Source: Rostratula benghalensis (lineage: Eukaryota; Chordata; Aves; Charadriiformes; Rostratulidae). Taken from it: 64,000 nt of DNA. A program made the position numbers and the translations under genes. Below, piece by piece: positions 47,701-60,300 of this stretch (position 1 is the first letter of the stretch; each line of letters begins with the position of its first letter). Location of the stretch: positions 390,504 to 454,503 of the forward strand of contig VXAI01000090.1 of NCBI GenBank assembly GCA_013399305.1, in the 5' to 3' direction. The notes under the pieces are model-generated. The model was not told the origin of the DNA. It saw nothing but the letters and a program-made list of their open reading frames with translations, and made no database searches.

Positions 47701-50700
47701 AAAAATTTTGTCAGGGCTTCTTGTAGAAGTCTTCCCAGAACATAAAGTATTAACTGAAATTATTATAGGATTCTAAAGAGTTTACGCCCGGATTACGCCT
47801 TACATCTGCTTCTACATTCCTAGTGAATGTTTTGCTTTCCTAATCACTCTTACGCTGCATTTTATGTTCCAATTTGTCCAAATTCCTTTGAAAATATTCT
47901 TTGCTAATACACACATATTCAACTAAAAATTTCTTGTTTATGACGTTTTGATTTGTGCTCTTGTTCTTCCTTCAGTGTGATAAACTGATTTTGTATTCTC
48001 TCATCATTTTCTTTGCTTTGCAACTGTTTCCTAATGTTTCTCATTTATAGCAGCATAATATGGAAAATGAAGAAAACACACCTTTCATTCTTTTATTTTA
48101 ATTAGATATTTAAGAATAGTTGTTCCTTCTCTTACTTTCCCCCTTTTTAACCTCTGTCTTCATTAATTGGGAAAGGAAGAAAATGAGACACTTAACCAAC
48201 ATGTTAAATCTTTCAGGTTAAAAAGCCAGCTTAAAATAAAGTTGGTAACTCAAATTGAAAATGGTATTATTTTTTTTTCCAAAAATGATGTAATAAAAGT
48301 GAATACATGAAAGTGTATTCAGTATTAAATCTGGATAAGAATAACTTAAAAACATGCATAGAAGAAGAGTGTCCCTATGGCACCAACTGAAATAGTGCAT
48401 TTTACAAGCATGAATATAGTGTCCATTCCTCTGTTAGTGTGCCAATAAAGGACAAATCTCATATCAGACTGGTGTATGAATTGTATTAAACCTGTATTAT
48501 CATTAATAATCATAATTCTGTCACGATGAACTCAGTTTGGGCGCAGTCATTGCCAAGTGCATCAAGTGACACCCTCCATTCAGCTATCTTCAAAATCAGG
48601 GAGATAGATGGAGGAGAACAAAAGGAAAAGCAGCAGGGAAGGAGAGAGCTGCTCTAGAAAGAGGCCACCACCACTGCAACATTTCTTTGTGGTTTTGTGC
48701 TTCTGTGCAACTTACAATAATAAAATACTTTGAATGAAACAAGAAAGATTTAGGAAAAAGAAACTGCTATGAGAGAAGTAGAGTAACTGGGACATCAGTA
48801 GTATCACTTAACACATTCACAACTGGGGCAGTTTTTTGCAGATAGTACTCCTATAAAGTGTGTACTGCATGTTTAGGGAGATATTCATCTAACGTGACCC
48901 AATTAAATTGTACGTCACTGATTTAAGATAAGCAAACAAAGAGAAATAACCATCCAAAACAAGGTATGTAAGATGTGTCCAGCGAATGCCCTAATAGGTG
49001 CCATCTGCATTGTCTACAGAAGGAATTAGTACCTACTTTATAACAGATACTTAAACTTTCAAAGGCTGAAGACAGGGGAGATATATCCTACTTGTGTTGA
49101 GCCTATTGCATCAACATATTAACCACAGCCAAAATCCTGGAAAGATATCAAGTTTTTTGCTACAGTTTCTACATATATATGACCCTGTTCAATGAAAGGC
49201 AGACTTCTCTGTGTATGTTAAGCAGTGTTAAGTGAAACTGTGAAGTTAAGCAATTAAATGTATAACAAAATAATTTGCTGCATCAGGATCTTGACATTGT
49301 TTGCCTTTTCTTTTATGAAGTCAGGTAAAGCAAAATCCGATCCGAAAAAGACATAGTTCTTAGGGACACTAAAGGAAATATGAAGAGATCTTGTTTCAAA
49401 ATATGTAGGTTATATTATAAGCTCATTTTACAATTGGAGGCTGTGAGTCACACTTTAGACCTACTTTGAACCACTACATTTAGAGCTATAACCAAGGTGT
49501 GGAGCTCCATACACATACACACAAGCTTGCACATGTTGGGCTAAAAGAACTCTTCTGTCTCTGAAGCCTATCTCACCATTGATCAGTGTGTAGGTGCCAT
49601 ACTGTGACCTAAGTGTTTATTTAAACAGCTACAACTGAGGCTTAATTCACCACAGACATAGCTGTTAAAAACAAACATTTAGCTGTGAAAATAGCTGAGT
49701 GGCCTGCACAGTGCTAGTGAGATGAGCAGGAGGAGGTAGATGTGGAATGTGCTGTGCCTCTTTGAAGCACAGACATTTGCAAATATTGTTGTGAGTACGT
49801 TGGCTGAACTTGTAAAAAGAAAACAAAGTCATGCTCCTATTCTGGCCTAGCAGTATCCATTGAATTTTTATTTTCCCTTACACATAACAAGTCAAATTTT
49901 CAGAAATAACAAATCTTTAGTTAGAATGTAACCAAGATATTAACTGCTCTAAACAGACTGATTAGAGATAGGTAACATCACCACTTAAACCTTTACACAG
50001 TTGCCTCTATTACTTCATTTCAAAGCTTAATGTATAGCTCAGAAGTTCTCAGCTTTGCTTGCTTTTAACTGGTTACATCTGGAGTGAATTAAACACAGTC
50101 TTCTGTCCTTCTTAAATCTACATTTCAGTGGAATTACTCCATATTGCCTGGGTAGATAGGTGAACTTTGGAGACTGACAATCTGTAAATGCCCATTACTC
50201 ACTCTGCACTATTCTTATTGTTTACTTCAAATTGTTAATGTGACTTTGCATTGTGAGGTTTTGTTTTTTTATTCAGGAGCTAAGAATAACTTGCTATCAG
50301 ATATTGTTAGTGTTTTATTACCATTAATGTCAAAAAGCTTGTTTTGACAGAAGAGAATAAATTTATAAAATTGCAAACAGATTTATTGTATGTTTTACTG
50401 TAATTTTCCTCTTTTTTGAGAAAAAAAGGCCACTTTTTTTTTCTTTCTGGAGACTTTAAATTATTCTTGTGACAAAATAATGTCCTAAGAACCTTAATGA
50501 TTAAACTGCAGGTAAAATCTTTCATATTTTTAATGGAATTTTGAAAATATAACTAATTTTTTTCCCAGTTAAATAATGTAATTAAACTGACATGCTGATG
50601 AAAACTCTGACAGGTTTTTGAAAAATCTTTTAGTCATAAAGAGGAGAAAATGATTGATGCAAAACCCAAACTAGTAGCATACTCTTTTAAAGTTAGGCAC

Positions 50701-50860
50701 AGATGTTAAGAGTGAACGAGGAACCATTAAACACTGAAAATTATGTAATCAGAATCAAAATTTGAGAGATATTTTTACCTAGTAATAAATGATGTGAACC
50801 ACATCTGGTACAAAGGCATTGCCTGAAAATATTTTTGTGACTGAAATATATAGATTGTTT

Positions 50861-50880
50861 AGAAAAGTATATACTTTTCT
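50861..50880. repeat. Perfect 20-bp palindrome
   Basis: AGAAAAGTATATACTTTTCT equals its own reverse complement over 20 bp with no spacer. It could form a small hairpin or cruciform, but chance remains possible in AT-rich DNA. Confidence 0.9.
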
Positions 50881-51398
50881 GACAAAAGTCAGCTATATAG
50901 CACACAGGGAAGAACAACAGATGATTTCTTAGAGCAACTAAGCCTGAAATCAGTTTTCTCTATGGCTTTGTCTGTGACAAAGTAAACTTTATGAGACCTC
51001 AGAATGAAACACTGAAGTTCCCCAGGCAACCTGACTAATTTTTCTACTCATGTCCAACCCCCCTTTTTTATCATTTTTCCTCAGCAGAGTTGATAAAACC
51101 AATCAAGCTTTGCTAGACAGTAGTCATTTGCTTGCATCTTCCCAGAGGGCTGCTCTGGAAGGATTTTCTGGAGCATATCTCAGCAGTCTGTCATGACACT
51201 AGATGCTGGTGATCACATCTACTATCAACTGACACAACCTGGTGAAGGCTTGTGCCACAACTTCTTGTTTATTTAATTACACACTAATTAGAAGCTTCAT
51301 CCAAGAGAAAGGAATGCCAGCTTCATTTTTTTCTCCTGCTGTTATGGGACTGAAACAAAACTCCCATTTACCTTATGAACAACACTACCTGGTAACCT

Positions 51399-51497
51399 CC
51401 ACTATTTCTTTAAAAGGTGCTCATGTGTTTCAGAGAAACGAAAACAGACTGAGATTGAGTGGATGAGCAGGCAACAGGGAAGTAAATAAACCTGTAA
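51399..51497 (+). other. Source of the inverted fragment found at 39034-39132
   Basis: This 99-bp piece sits in uninterrupted sequence here and reappears inverted between the 827-bp duplicates. No repeat family is recognisable in it, so the second copy is better explained by a rearrangement or assembly error than by a dispersed repeat. Confidence 0.9.
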
Positions 51498-51731
51498 GCT
51501 CTTTATTAGAATTTACATCCAGAGATGGTAACATGGGGTTTTGCATTCTTAAATGAAAAGGTAGCCATGTTCCACCAGGCAAACTATTGCCAGAGCCTCT
51601 GGCCTGCCTACATCTTGTGGCAGAGGCGGGTGGGGAGAACATCGCCACACCATCCCATAAATGGTGTAATTTAAATTGGTCTTGCATCTTCTCAAAAGAT
51701 AAATGGGTGCCCTAGGGCAGATGTACTGTAC

Positions 51732-51823
51732 CTCTCCATTGGTTTGATTCTTATAGCTTTCCTTCAGTTCCAGAGAGGACTTTGGAGTGGAGGAAGATGC
51801 TTCTCCATACCTTTGTATTGTGT
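51732..51823 (-). CDS. Candidate exon next to a CR1 tail, unidentified
   Basis: On the minus strand GTTGTGATTTTGTCATTTCAG precedes 92 bp and a donor, GGAGAG followed by GTACAGT. After two bases, 30 codons are open and encode TIQRYGEASSSTPKSSLELK then ESYKNQTNGE. The pyrimidine tract of the acceptor comes from the degenerate 3' tail of the antisense CR1 that starts at about 51838, so if this is a real exon its acceptor was provided by the transposon. It ends in phase 0. It is a good exonisation candidate but unsupported by any transcript. Confidence 0.25.
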
Positions 51824-51837
51824 CTGAAATGACAAAA

Positions 51838-52180
51838 TCACAACATGTTTGAGGTTGGAAGAGACCTCTGGAGGTTATCTGATCCAAACCCTGCTCAAGA
51901 AGAATGAGTCAACCAGGACCCTCGCAGACAAGTTTTGAACATCTCTAAGGAGAAGGAGACTCCACTTTGTCAACCTGTGCCAGTGCTCAGTCACCCCCAC
52001 AGTATAAAGGTGTTTCCTGATGTTTAGGTGCACCACCTGATGCATCTATTGCATATTGTCGTATCACTGGGCACAACTGAAAAGAGCCTTAATCCATTTC
52101 TTAGCACCATACCTTCAGGTATTTATATACATTGATAAGATGCCCTTTGGACCTCTATTATTAAGCAGTCTCAAACGCAG
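51838..52180 (-). mobile_element. CR1 LINE, antisense, short 3' fragment
   Basis: The reverse complement of the CR1 3' UTR and C-terminal end is recognisable from AACATGTTTGAGGTTGGAAG (51843) through AAGGAGAAGGAGACTCCAC (51949) and GTTTCCTGATGTTTAGGTGC (52012), then CATTGATAAGATGCCC (52130) and a decayed CTCCTC region. It is more diverged than the copies at 12 and 40 kb. Its inner border near 52180 is approximate. Confidence 0.85.
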
Positions 52181-52899
52181 TGGGAAATGTACTTTATGCT
52201 ATAGTTTTGTCCTCAGTGAACCCCAGGGTGTTTCATTAGTTCCTTCTTCAATGACCTGCTCTTTCTAGGTAATTATAGGAAGACTACAACAACACTATAG
52301 GAAAAGACTGTAAAGGCAATATAGGTACCTAGGTTTGGTGTTGTTTTTTTTTCACACAACTATCTCTAATAAAATTAACCACATCACAATGTATTAGGAT
52401 TCAAAACCTCTTTTTAGATCTATCCCGTCATGGTTTTTCATTTGTTTCAAGTTAGAACGTAGTAGAAGATCAAGATATTCAGAAGGGTAGCTAAAATGAT
52501 GAAGTGAAATAACGTATTAACTATTTAAAGACAACTCAGTAAAGACTAAGATGAATGTATAGTGGTTAATACAAATACAACAAAAGAAAAGCACTCCTCC
52601 ACAGAGCCAAAGTCATCTTATTTTTAAGTAAAAGTGCTCTGTGTTTGCAGTAAGCAACAATAGTAAGCAAGATAAAGGAAAATATCCTTCAAAATATTTA
52701 GGTCATATCCCATTGAAAAAAAAGAAAAACACAAAAGAATAAAACCACTGATATGAGTTAAATGTAAAATACAATGCAGCAGGTAATAATACATTTTGTT
52801 GAAAAACTTGTGGAAGGCATAAAAACTGACATTAAATCTATTGCAAACAGATCAGAAAAAGGAAGCTTGCTGGAAAATATGTAGAATAAATAGGTGATC
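52181..52899. other. Non-coding; possible CR1 fragment near 52450-52540
   Basis: Mostly unassigned AT-rich sequence. Around 52465-52510, GATATTCAGAAGGGTAGCTA and AAATGATGAAG resemble the CR1 VQKRATKMIK block in forward orientation, possibly a further old fragment. Confidence 0.3.
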
Positions 52900-54340
52900 A
52901 TAGTGCAAATATTAAAGAAGGACCTAAAGGAGATGTGCAGGCCAGAAGCCTTGTTTATGAGCAACTTACTGGAGTATCTGCCTCAAACTCAAGAAATTAG
53001 ATTATAAAAGATTATAAGGAAACTAGTGAAGTGAATAGTAACAACCTGACAGACCCAGATGGTTTTCTTCGAAGTATGAAATAGCTGACCTATTTAACTG
53101 TGTGTGTGCTGTAAAAATTGCTTCAGCAGAGGAGGAATGGAGGGTGACAAACCCTAGGCAATTAAAAAAAATCTAAAGTAAATCCCCCTAACCTGCAAAT
53201 AAGATATCTGGTAGAAAGGTTAATAGGCAACAGACACACTCACAATCACAGCAACATGTAATATGCTGCAGAAAACCCAACCATTGGCTTTTGAAGAAAG
53301 GAGTCATGTCTCACAAAGCTACTATAATTCCTTAAAGGAGTCATTGTGAGCAAGAATAAGAGTCATGAAGTTGATATAGGTTATCAGAGTCATCAAAAAG
53401 CTTTTGATAAAGATTTTATTAAAAACTCTGAAGAAAACTTCAGTTGGCATGGGATAAAAGGGAAGTTGATCAAAAGCATAAACAACCATTTAAAAGAGCA
53501 GCATTTAAAAGTAGGAATAAGTGGTTGGTAAGTGAAGTCATTATTAGAGTCCTATAGAAATTAGTGCTAGGATCTGCTATTCAGTTTATTCATCGATGAT
53601 TGTTAAAAGGGTGTGAACGAGATGACAAAGGTTTCTAATAATGCTAAGTTATTTGAGGTAATAAAGCTGAATACTGAGAAAAAAAGTCACAAATTAACAG
53701 ATATCAAGTGGCTGAGAAAGAACGGCAAAATAATTTTTATATTTACTAAAATAAAATTACTTGTATGAGGAAAACATATCTTAATTTCAAATATAAAATT
53801 ATATGATCTGAAGTCTGAAAAAGGGGTCAGATGAGAAGTCAATAATTTTTATGCAAACATCAGCTCAGTGCTTGGTAATTATCTAAGAAGGAAGTAACGG
53901 ATAATAAATTATTAGGGAATAAATGCCTGACAGATCATGAAACATCATTATGCCATTATACAATGCCCAGCATGCCCATATCTTGATTATTTTTCTGGTC
54001 AGGCAATTTTGAAAAGGATATAGTTGAACTGCAGGAGATGCAGAGAAGAGTGAATGAATTTTTACATGAGGAAACAAATAAATAGACAGGACTCTTTGGC
54101 CTGGAAAAGACATTTAAGAACAAAGAATAGCCTGGAGAAAGTACTTAGAAACCGATCATTTCCTGGACCTTATATTATGAGAGTTAGTGGAAATTAAATT
54201 AAATTATGAGGTAGCAGGTTTAAAACAAGCAAAATTAGGTACATTTCCATTGCATGTATTACCTAACTTGTAAATGCCACATTTTATACAGTTCAAAAGG
54301 TAATTAGGTAAATTCGTGAAAGTGAAACTCATAAAATAAT
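52900..54340 (+). mobile_element. Old CR1 LINE relic, forward
   Basis: Blocks appear in the right order for an amniote-type CR1 RT gene: ACAGACCCAGATGGTTTTCT (53050, start of the RT region), GGAGTCATGTCTCACAAAGC (53300, the SC.TNL block), KAFDKDF (RT motif A region) in the frame 53346-53531 followed by GIKGKLIKSINNHL and LKVGISG (the GI.GKLL.WI..FL....V.VNG block), LFIDDC.KG (53580-53620), GCCCATATCTTGATTATTTTTC near 53970 (the RPHLEY block), TTTGGCCTGGAAAAGACATT (54094) and GCAGGTTTAAAACAAGCAAAA (54213). Stops and indels throughout; no intact motif C. It is much older than the avian-type CR1 copies here. Confidence 0.65.
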
Positions 54341-57300
54341 ATTGAATACAAAGTTATAACCACCAGTTCAGAAATTTAATTCTGAAGTAATCTTACAATA
54401 TGCATGTTGTATTTTTTCTTATAAATTTCATTCAACATTTGCATGGACCCCAGTTCTAGCTGATTTCTGATTTTAAGCAGTACAGCTGTTTCTACTTTGT
54501 TGTTCTATTATGCTGTTGATAAACTGTTTCTTTCTTACATGTTACATGAATGTAACAAGAAGATGAAAGCATGAAAAAACAGAAAAGCAAAAAGTTGGGT
54601 AGTGCAAAAAAATTAAGACTAGTACATCAACTTGACATATTTGACTTATTTATATAGTTACTGAAGTTCTTTTGATTTTGCTACTCTTTTTTTTTTCTTT
54701 TTTTTTTTTTTTTTTTTTTTTACTATTACTTTTACAATTGCCAATCAGTATTTAGGTATAAATTCCACACAACTCTAGGAAACAACAGATTAAGAACATT
54801 CACTTCTAGCAGGGAAAAAGGCTATTTTTCTAGATACACAGAATTTATCCCCAGCATTGATTTTTAGGCTTGCTTTTTAATTTCTAATAACAGGAGGTTT
54901 GGGGTTTTTTTTTGTCTTTAAAAACTAATCAAGGCTTTGTAAGAATCTGAACTAGGTCTCCTAAAGTAGAGCTCAAGTCACAGCAATGTCTCTAGCTGCT
55001 TCTGATTCAGGAAAATGCAGCTTCAGTTCATAGCTCATTCCTTTTGCACCTGTCTGCATCAGATTTCACTTACACCTAGATATGACATTGCCTGAACACA
55101 CTCTCTTCAGCTCGCTTCTTGTTACTTAATGTCAAATTCTATTAGGACAAAAGTACCAGCTGGAGGCTGGGGGAAGGGTTGAAGTGGTTTCCAAATGAAG
55201 ATTTCAGATCACAGCAGAGACATACATATTTTTCATAGTTGGTGTGTTTTGACATGAACCCCAGGCATGGACAGTTAAATCCCCTACTCACAGCAAGAGT
55301 TAATTAATTTAATTCTCCATTTCATGGGTTCATGTAGTGGAAATTTCCTAAGTATTTTGAGTTGTGCTGGTAAGAGAAATGAAACTCATAGTCTCTAACA
55401 TGACAGATTCCACCCATCCTCTGGCAATTTTGAGATCTTTTCTGGAATTTATTGCACTACAAAGAGTGACTTCTATTTTAAGATGCATTATACTGACACA
55501 ATCATTAGTAGTAGCACAGTATCTTTGTGCATTCAGGCATGGATGGGAAGAAATTCTCCATTTCTTTTCCATTTAGTTTCTGTATATAGCAGAATACTAT
55601 AATTTATTTTGTTTTGTATAACCAACCACATGCTTTTTAACTAGTTTTCACTGAAGGATCATCAGCTCTCTGTCACTTGGGATCTCATTGTACTGTGGAA
55701 GGTGCCTTGGTTCGTGTTCATAAAAAGCTGTGAAAATGAAGACTGTTTTAGGTATGCAACTTTGGTCAATGATATCTGTATCTGGCTAGAATCTTCAGTT
55801 CAAATCTATGGGGTCCCTACAGCGTAGGCATTTATATAAACCAGGCACTGAGAGATCTGCATAGTAAAAAATAGTGCTCTGCTAGATATGCACTCTAGCA
55901 GAATTTTAGTACCTAGTTAGTGACTAAACTTTAGGCATTTTTTTTGCCAAGGACCATAACCTGTAGACAATTCTCCCTAATGTAAGCACCTAAAGCTTTC
56001 AAGGGAAAGGTCTCTGAAGATTCAATCTTCTCCTAAATATAGGTCCTTAACTGGAAAATTAGAGACTGTGAGGATGGGTAGATTCCAGAGCAGCAGAGCT
56101 GGTCTGAAGACATCCATACACTAGTGCAGTATTTGTCCTTTGAGCCTTTTAGTAGCAAATAATTTTTTTTTCTATAAATTAGACCAATTAGACTCTTACT
56201 GGCTCATAAACTGAAAATGCCACTAGTTCCTAAGCACATTTAGGAGATAGTCTAGTTTACAGTCAGACTGTAAGATTACTTGAAACAGTAATCAGACTTC
56301 TCCAGAGACCTTCATAAAAGCTGACAACTGTACACCTAAGTCTGCATTAACAGGGAGCTCAAGGCAGGAGATGTCTTCTGAAACAGGTACTTCCGAACAG
56401 GCATGTGTAACTAAGTTTAGTCTCACAGAATGTCATCAGCCAGTTAAGGAGGCATCTAATTGATTTCTTATAAGGTGTTAGGAAAACAGGTAGACTGGAT
56501 TGCCATGTAGCTATTAATCCCATGTTAGGAGTAGTTTGGTTAGATTATATTCTTTTTTCAGATGTGTGTGAACTGTTTATTGCTTAAGCAATTGAACAGA
56601 AGATATCTGTGGAGGATGATTACCTCACCTGAACATTTTTTTCTTAAATTTCAGCTACAGAAGCCATATTCAAGAATGTGCCAAGGAATAAAACTTTGCT
56701 CTAGGTTAAAACCTTCAAACAGAATTTTCATCATGAAACCTGAGTTTGAAATTGGACTTTGACAGCAGGAGAGTGGGGAAAAATGTCTTCAGCAGGATAC
56801 TGTTTTATCTGTTCTGTTTATATCCAGCAAAGTCTGATCTTGTTATAATTTTCTGAAGAATTTTGCACACATGCTCAGTGAAGATTTATTAAAAATTGCT
56901 AGATGCATTCTCCATATAGTCCTGTGCCTTGTTCTTCTTCCTAAATCTCTAAAGACTTTTTCTGTAATTGTCACTCTGGGCTGTTGCAGACCACATATAG
57001 GTGAGTACTTAAAATGGGTGGGTACTGAATGTTCTCAGTGATTCCTCCAGGACTTCTGAAAGAAGAATGTGTCTGACAAAAATTCAGATAGACTAATATA
57101 AATTCGGATAGCCTCATCAAAGTGTATGTGTTGAACGAAGTGGTCTTGTTCCAGGAAACTTGGAATAGGAGTATAGGGACTGATGTTTAATTTTGGGGAG
57201 AGAAACATGTACAGAATGGGTATTTGTTAGCAGTACTGAAAGAAGACTAGGCACTAAGATTTGAGGAGAGAAATTGAGTCCTAAGATCCTGTAGAATTTC

Positions 57301-60300
57301 TTGTCTTCTTTTGCTGCATTTTGGTCACTTCCTGCCTCAGAAATAAATCCTTCTGCAGTGGGACCCAGCAAAGAGCTCTCTGTACAATTAATCGTTTCAT
57401 TCCTGCCAAAGAGGTAGAGAATGCTGGTGGCTGTCAAAATGGGTATAGAAAAGAGGCCAAAAAATTCATCTACACTTGTTGTAAGGAATTTTAACTATTA
57501 AAATATAATAGAATATAATTTCAGAGAATGCACTACCCTCAAAGTTATACATAAGCTTTGAAGTAAGCTGAAGGAAAAGGAAAAGCAAATCTAATTTAAA
57601 GCACAACAGTTTGATCTCTGCTTGTTATGTGTTTGTTTTTTTCTCTAAGACTCCTGGACCTGCCTGAATTTTCCAGTTTTTATTTTGCTTAACAATAGAT
57701 TTGACAGCAGTACAACATGAAGTACAGAGTAAATATTCTCTCCGTTCAGTGGTCAGAGATTTTCCATTGCATCCATCTCTTACAACTATAGCAACAATTC
57801 TGCAGCGTATGCATCATCCCATATTCCAACAAGCTATAATTTTGTGGGGCATTATTTGAGATATACTAGACACAAACACTACATCACAAATAGGCTTTAT
57901 ACAGAGAAACTATACTTGGATTAGTTTTTCTGTTTGGAGTGAGCTTTGGTAACATAGGACGTGGAATTTATAGCTCTATTTCTTGACAGAACAATGTAGG
58001 GGAAACGGGAAATGGAATTTTAATGACCCGCAACACCTGCATGTTGTTTTGTGTACAACAGGGTTGTCACTTCTTAGTCTCATGAAGTTTGATTGTTCTA
58101 TTGCGTCTCCAGGTCTGGGAGGCATAGCAGTATTAGAAAGAAACATGTTTTGAACTGAAAAGATAAGTTTCTAGTATTTTAGAGAAAAGCCTGAAAGTAA
58201 TATGATAAAAACCTCTAACGTGAATATCCCAAGCCTAAACCAAATCAAAACAAACCCCCCAAAAAATTCACTATTATAAGGAAACTCATGTTTTTAAGCC
58301 AGATCTAGGATTCTGACTAATCATTTTAAGATCTTTGCTGTCATCGGTGCCAATAAGGGCAGAAGTTCAACTCATAAGAAATAAATTTTATCAGGAGCAA
58401 TTTAATAACTGCATAATGGGATCATTTTTATATTGCTTATGTTTGCTTGCAAAGTGAAAGCCTAGATATTTAGATAATGCAGTCTTGTTTTCCATTAAAG
58501 ATAGTCTTACTCCTGTTTCCTGCTATAGGTAAAATGACCTTAATTCACAACAACTTTCTTTCATACTGATCATTATCCCAAATGATTACAGGAGAAGGCA
58601 ATACTTCATCTTGCTTATGGAATGTTTTTCTTGTATTTATTTGCTAAATTGTTGTTGCAGTCAGCTCTTATCCTGTTTACCTAACATGGAAATTAGCTTA
58701 ACTTTAAACAGCAGTATACAGGAGTTCTCCTATTGGTCTCACAGAAAGTAACATACCTTAACGAAGTCAAAGCCTGTAGAACAAAAAGTATGGACAAATT
58801 ATTGTTTTTAAGAGGTCTAAAAGAAATAAGGAGTAATTCCACTTCATACTTCTAATTTCCACAGCACTCCATAGACTTACACCCACAAAATATTTCTTTT
58901 AACTTTTGCATTAATAAAATTATATTTCCTTTGAAGGAAATTTACAATATTATAACCCTCCGTTTGAGATCATGTAATTTCTAATCCAATTGCTTTTAAA
59001 AAGGTGTTGAAATACCCCTTAGAGAGGGCTAAACCACTAATATTTGAACAGCTTAAAATATCATCACTTTCTTATTTATCTTGCACTGATGTGGTTATCT
59101 AACCTTTCTACTAAAAATGCAATGAAACAATAACATTTTTAATTTGTAATAAAAATCATTGCTTGTGTCATCACACAGAAATGGATAACTGGGTCCATTC
59201 TTACCTTTTATTCCCAAAATGGAATAAGATTCTTTGTCAAGAAACCAAAAATAATTCACAGTTGCTGCATGGAAGGTGATTGACTATTTGATCCTAAATG
59301 AGTTTTGCCAGGTTTAGACCCAAATAACATTACAGCCTCACAGTTAGATGGTAAAAACTTGTTACAAACATGTGACATACAACAGTGCTCCTGACCCAAG
59401 GATGTGTCTTTCTTACCAAGAAAAGCAGGTGTCGTTAGAAAAAAACCTGCAGATATTACTTTAGACACGTGTATATTTTCTCATGTGAAATCTTCAATCA
59501 AGCTTAAGTCTGCCCTATGTGTAAAAGACTTATAAGCAGACAGAAGTGCCTTTGATTTATATAAATTTTTGTAAAAAGATATGACCTTTCTATGAGCAGA
59601 TGCATATAAAGTCAGACCATTATAGCTCTACTTGCATTAAATAGAAAATCAGCAGAGGTAGAAAATTGGGCTGTTTCCTTCCAAATGAAGATTTTGCAGA
59701 ATTGTGCAAATGTAAGACCACTGCTATCTTTCCCTGCAAGACCTTTAACACTCATTTAAACTGTGCCTCAAGTCTAATTTACAAGCTATAAATTTATTGT
59801 ATCAGATATTATTAACATAACCAAAAAAGGAAGAAAACTTGGAAATATGGAAGCATAACATGCTTTCAAAGTGCTCTGGACTCAAGTGACTTCTAACATG
59901 ATATATAATTGGGTTAATAATATAATGTTTTAAAGGATCAGGACTGTGTCTTATCTAGTCAAATGTTCCTTCTCCAACAATGCCCAGACTTTGGTGTAGT
60001 TTAATATGGTATAAAATGTTGCTCATTGAAGATCTGATTCAAATTCTAGTAGCTACATATCGGCTTAAATCACAAAGACAAGGACTGTTTTGTAGTTTTT
60101 GTATAAGCAAATTCCTACAGAGGCTTTGAATTACCTTTTCAGCTTTTCATTATGCCACTGTTGACATGGATAGGTGCTTCTGCAGCAGGTTTGGCAGAAG
60201 GGATGTGTGTTTATACTCTTCTATGATTACTAAGATTGTCCTAATGTAAATCCACCTTCATTGGTGTTGCCAGCTTGTGTGCTTACCTGTACACCAGAGT

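Larger units (their letters stand above)
44791..51731. other. Non-coding, no gene supported
   Basis: Nearly 7 kb of AT-rich sequence with a short ATTT array (44987-45007) and a 20-bp perfect palindrome (50861-50880). The source of the inverted fragment lies at 51399-51497. The minus-strand frame at 46290-46478 begins MSREVLQNSAGVVRSHCQ and ends before a pyrimidine tract and CAG, but has no donor, so I did not call it. Confidence 0.4.
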
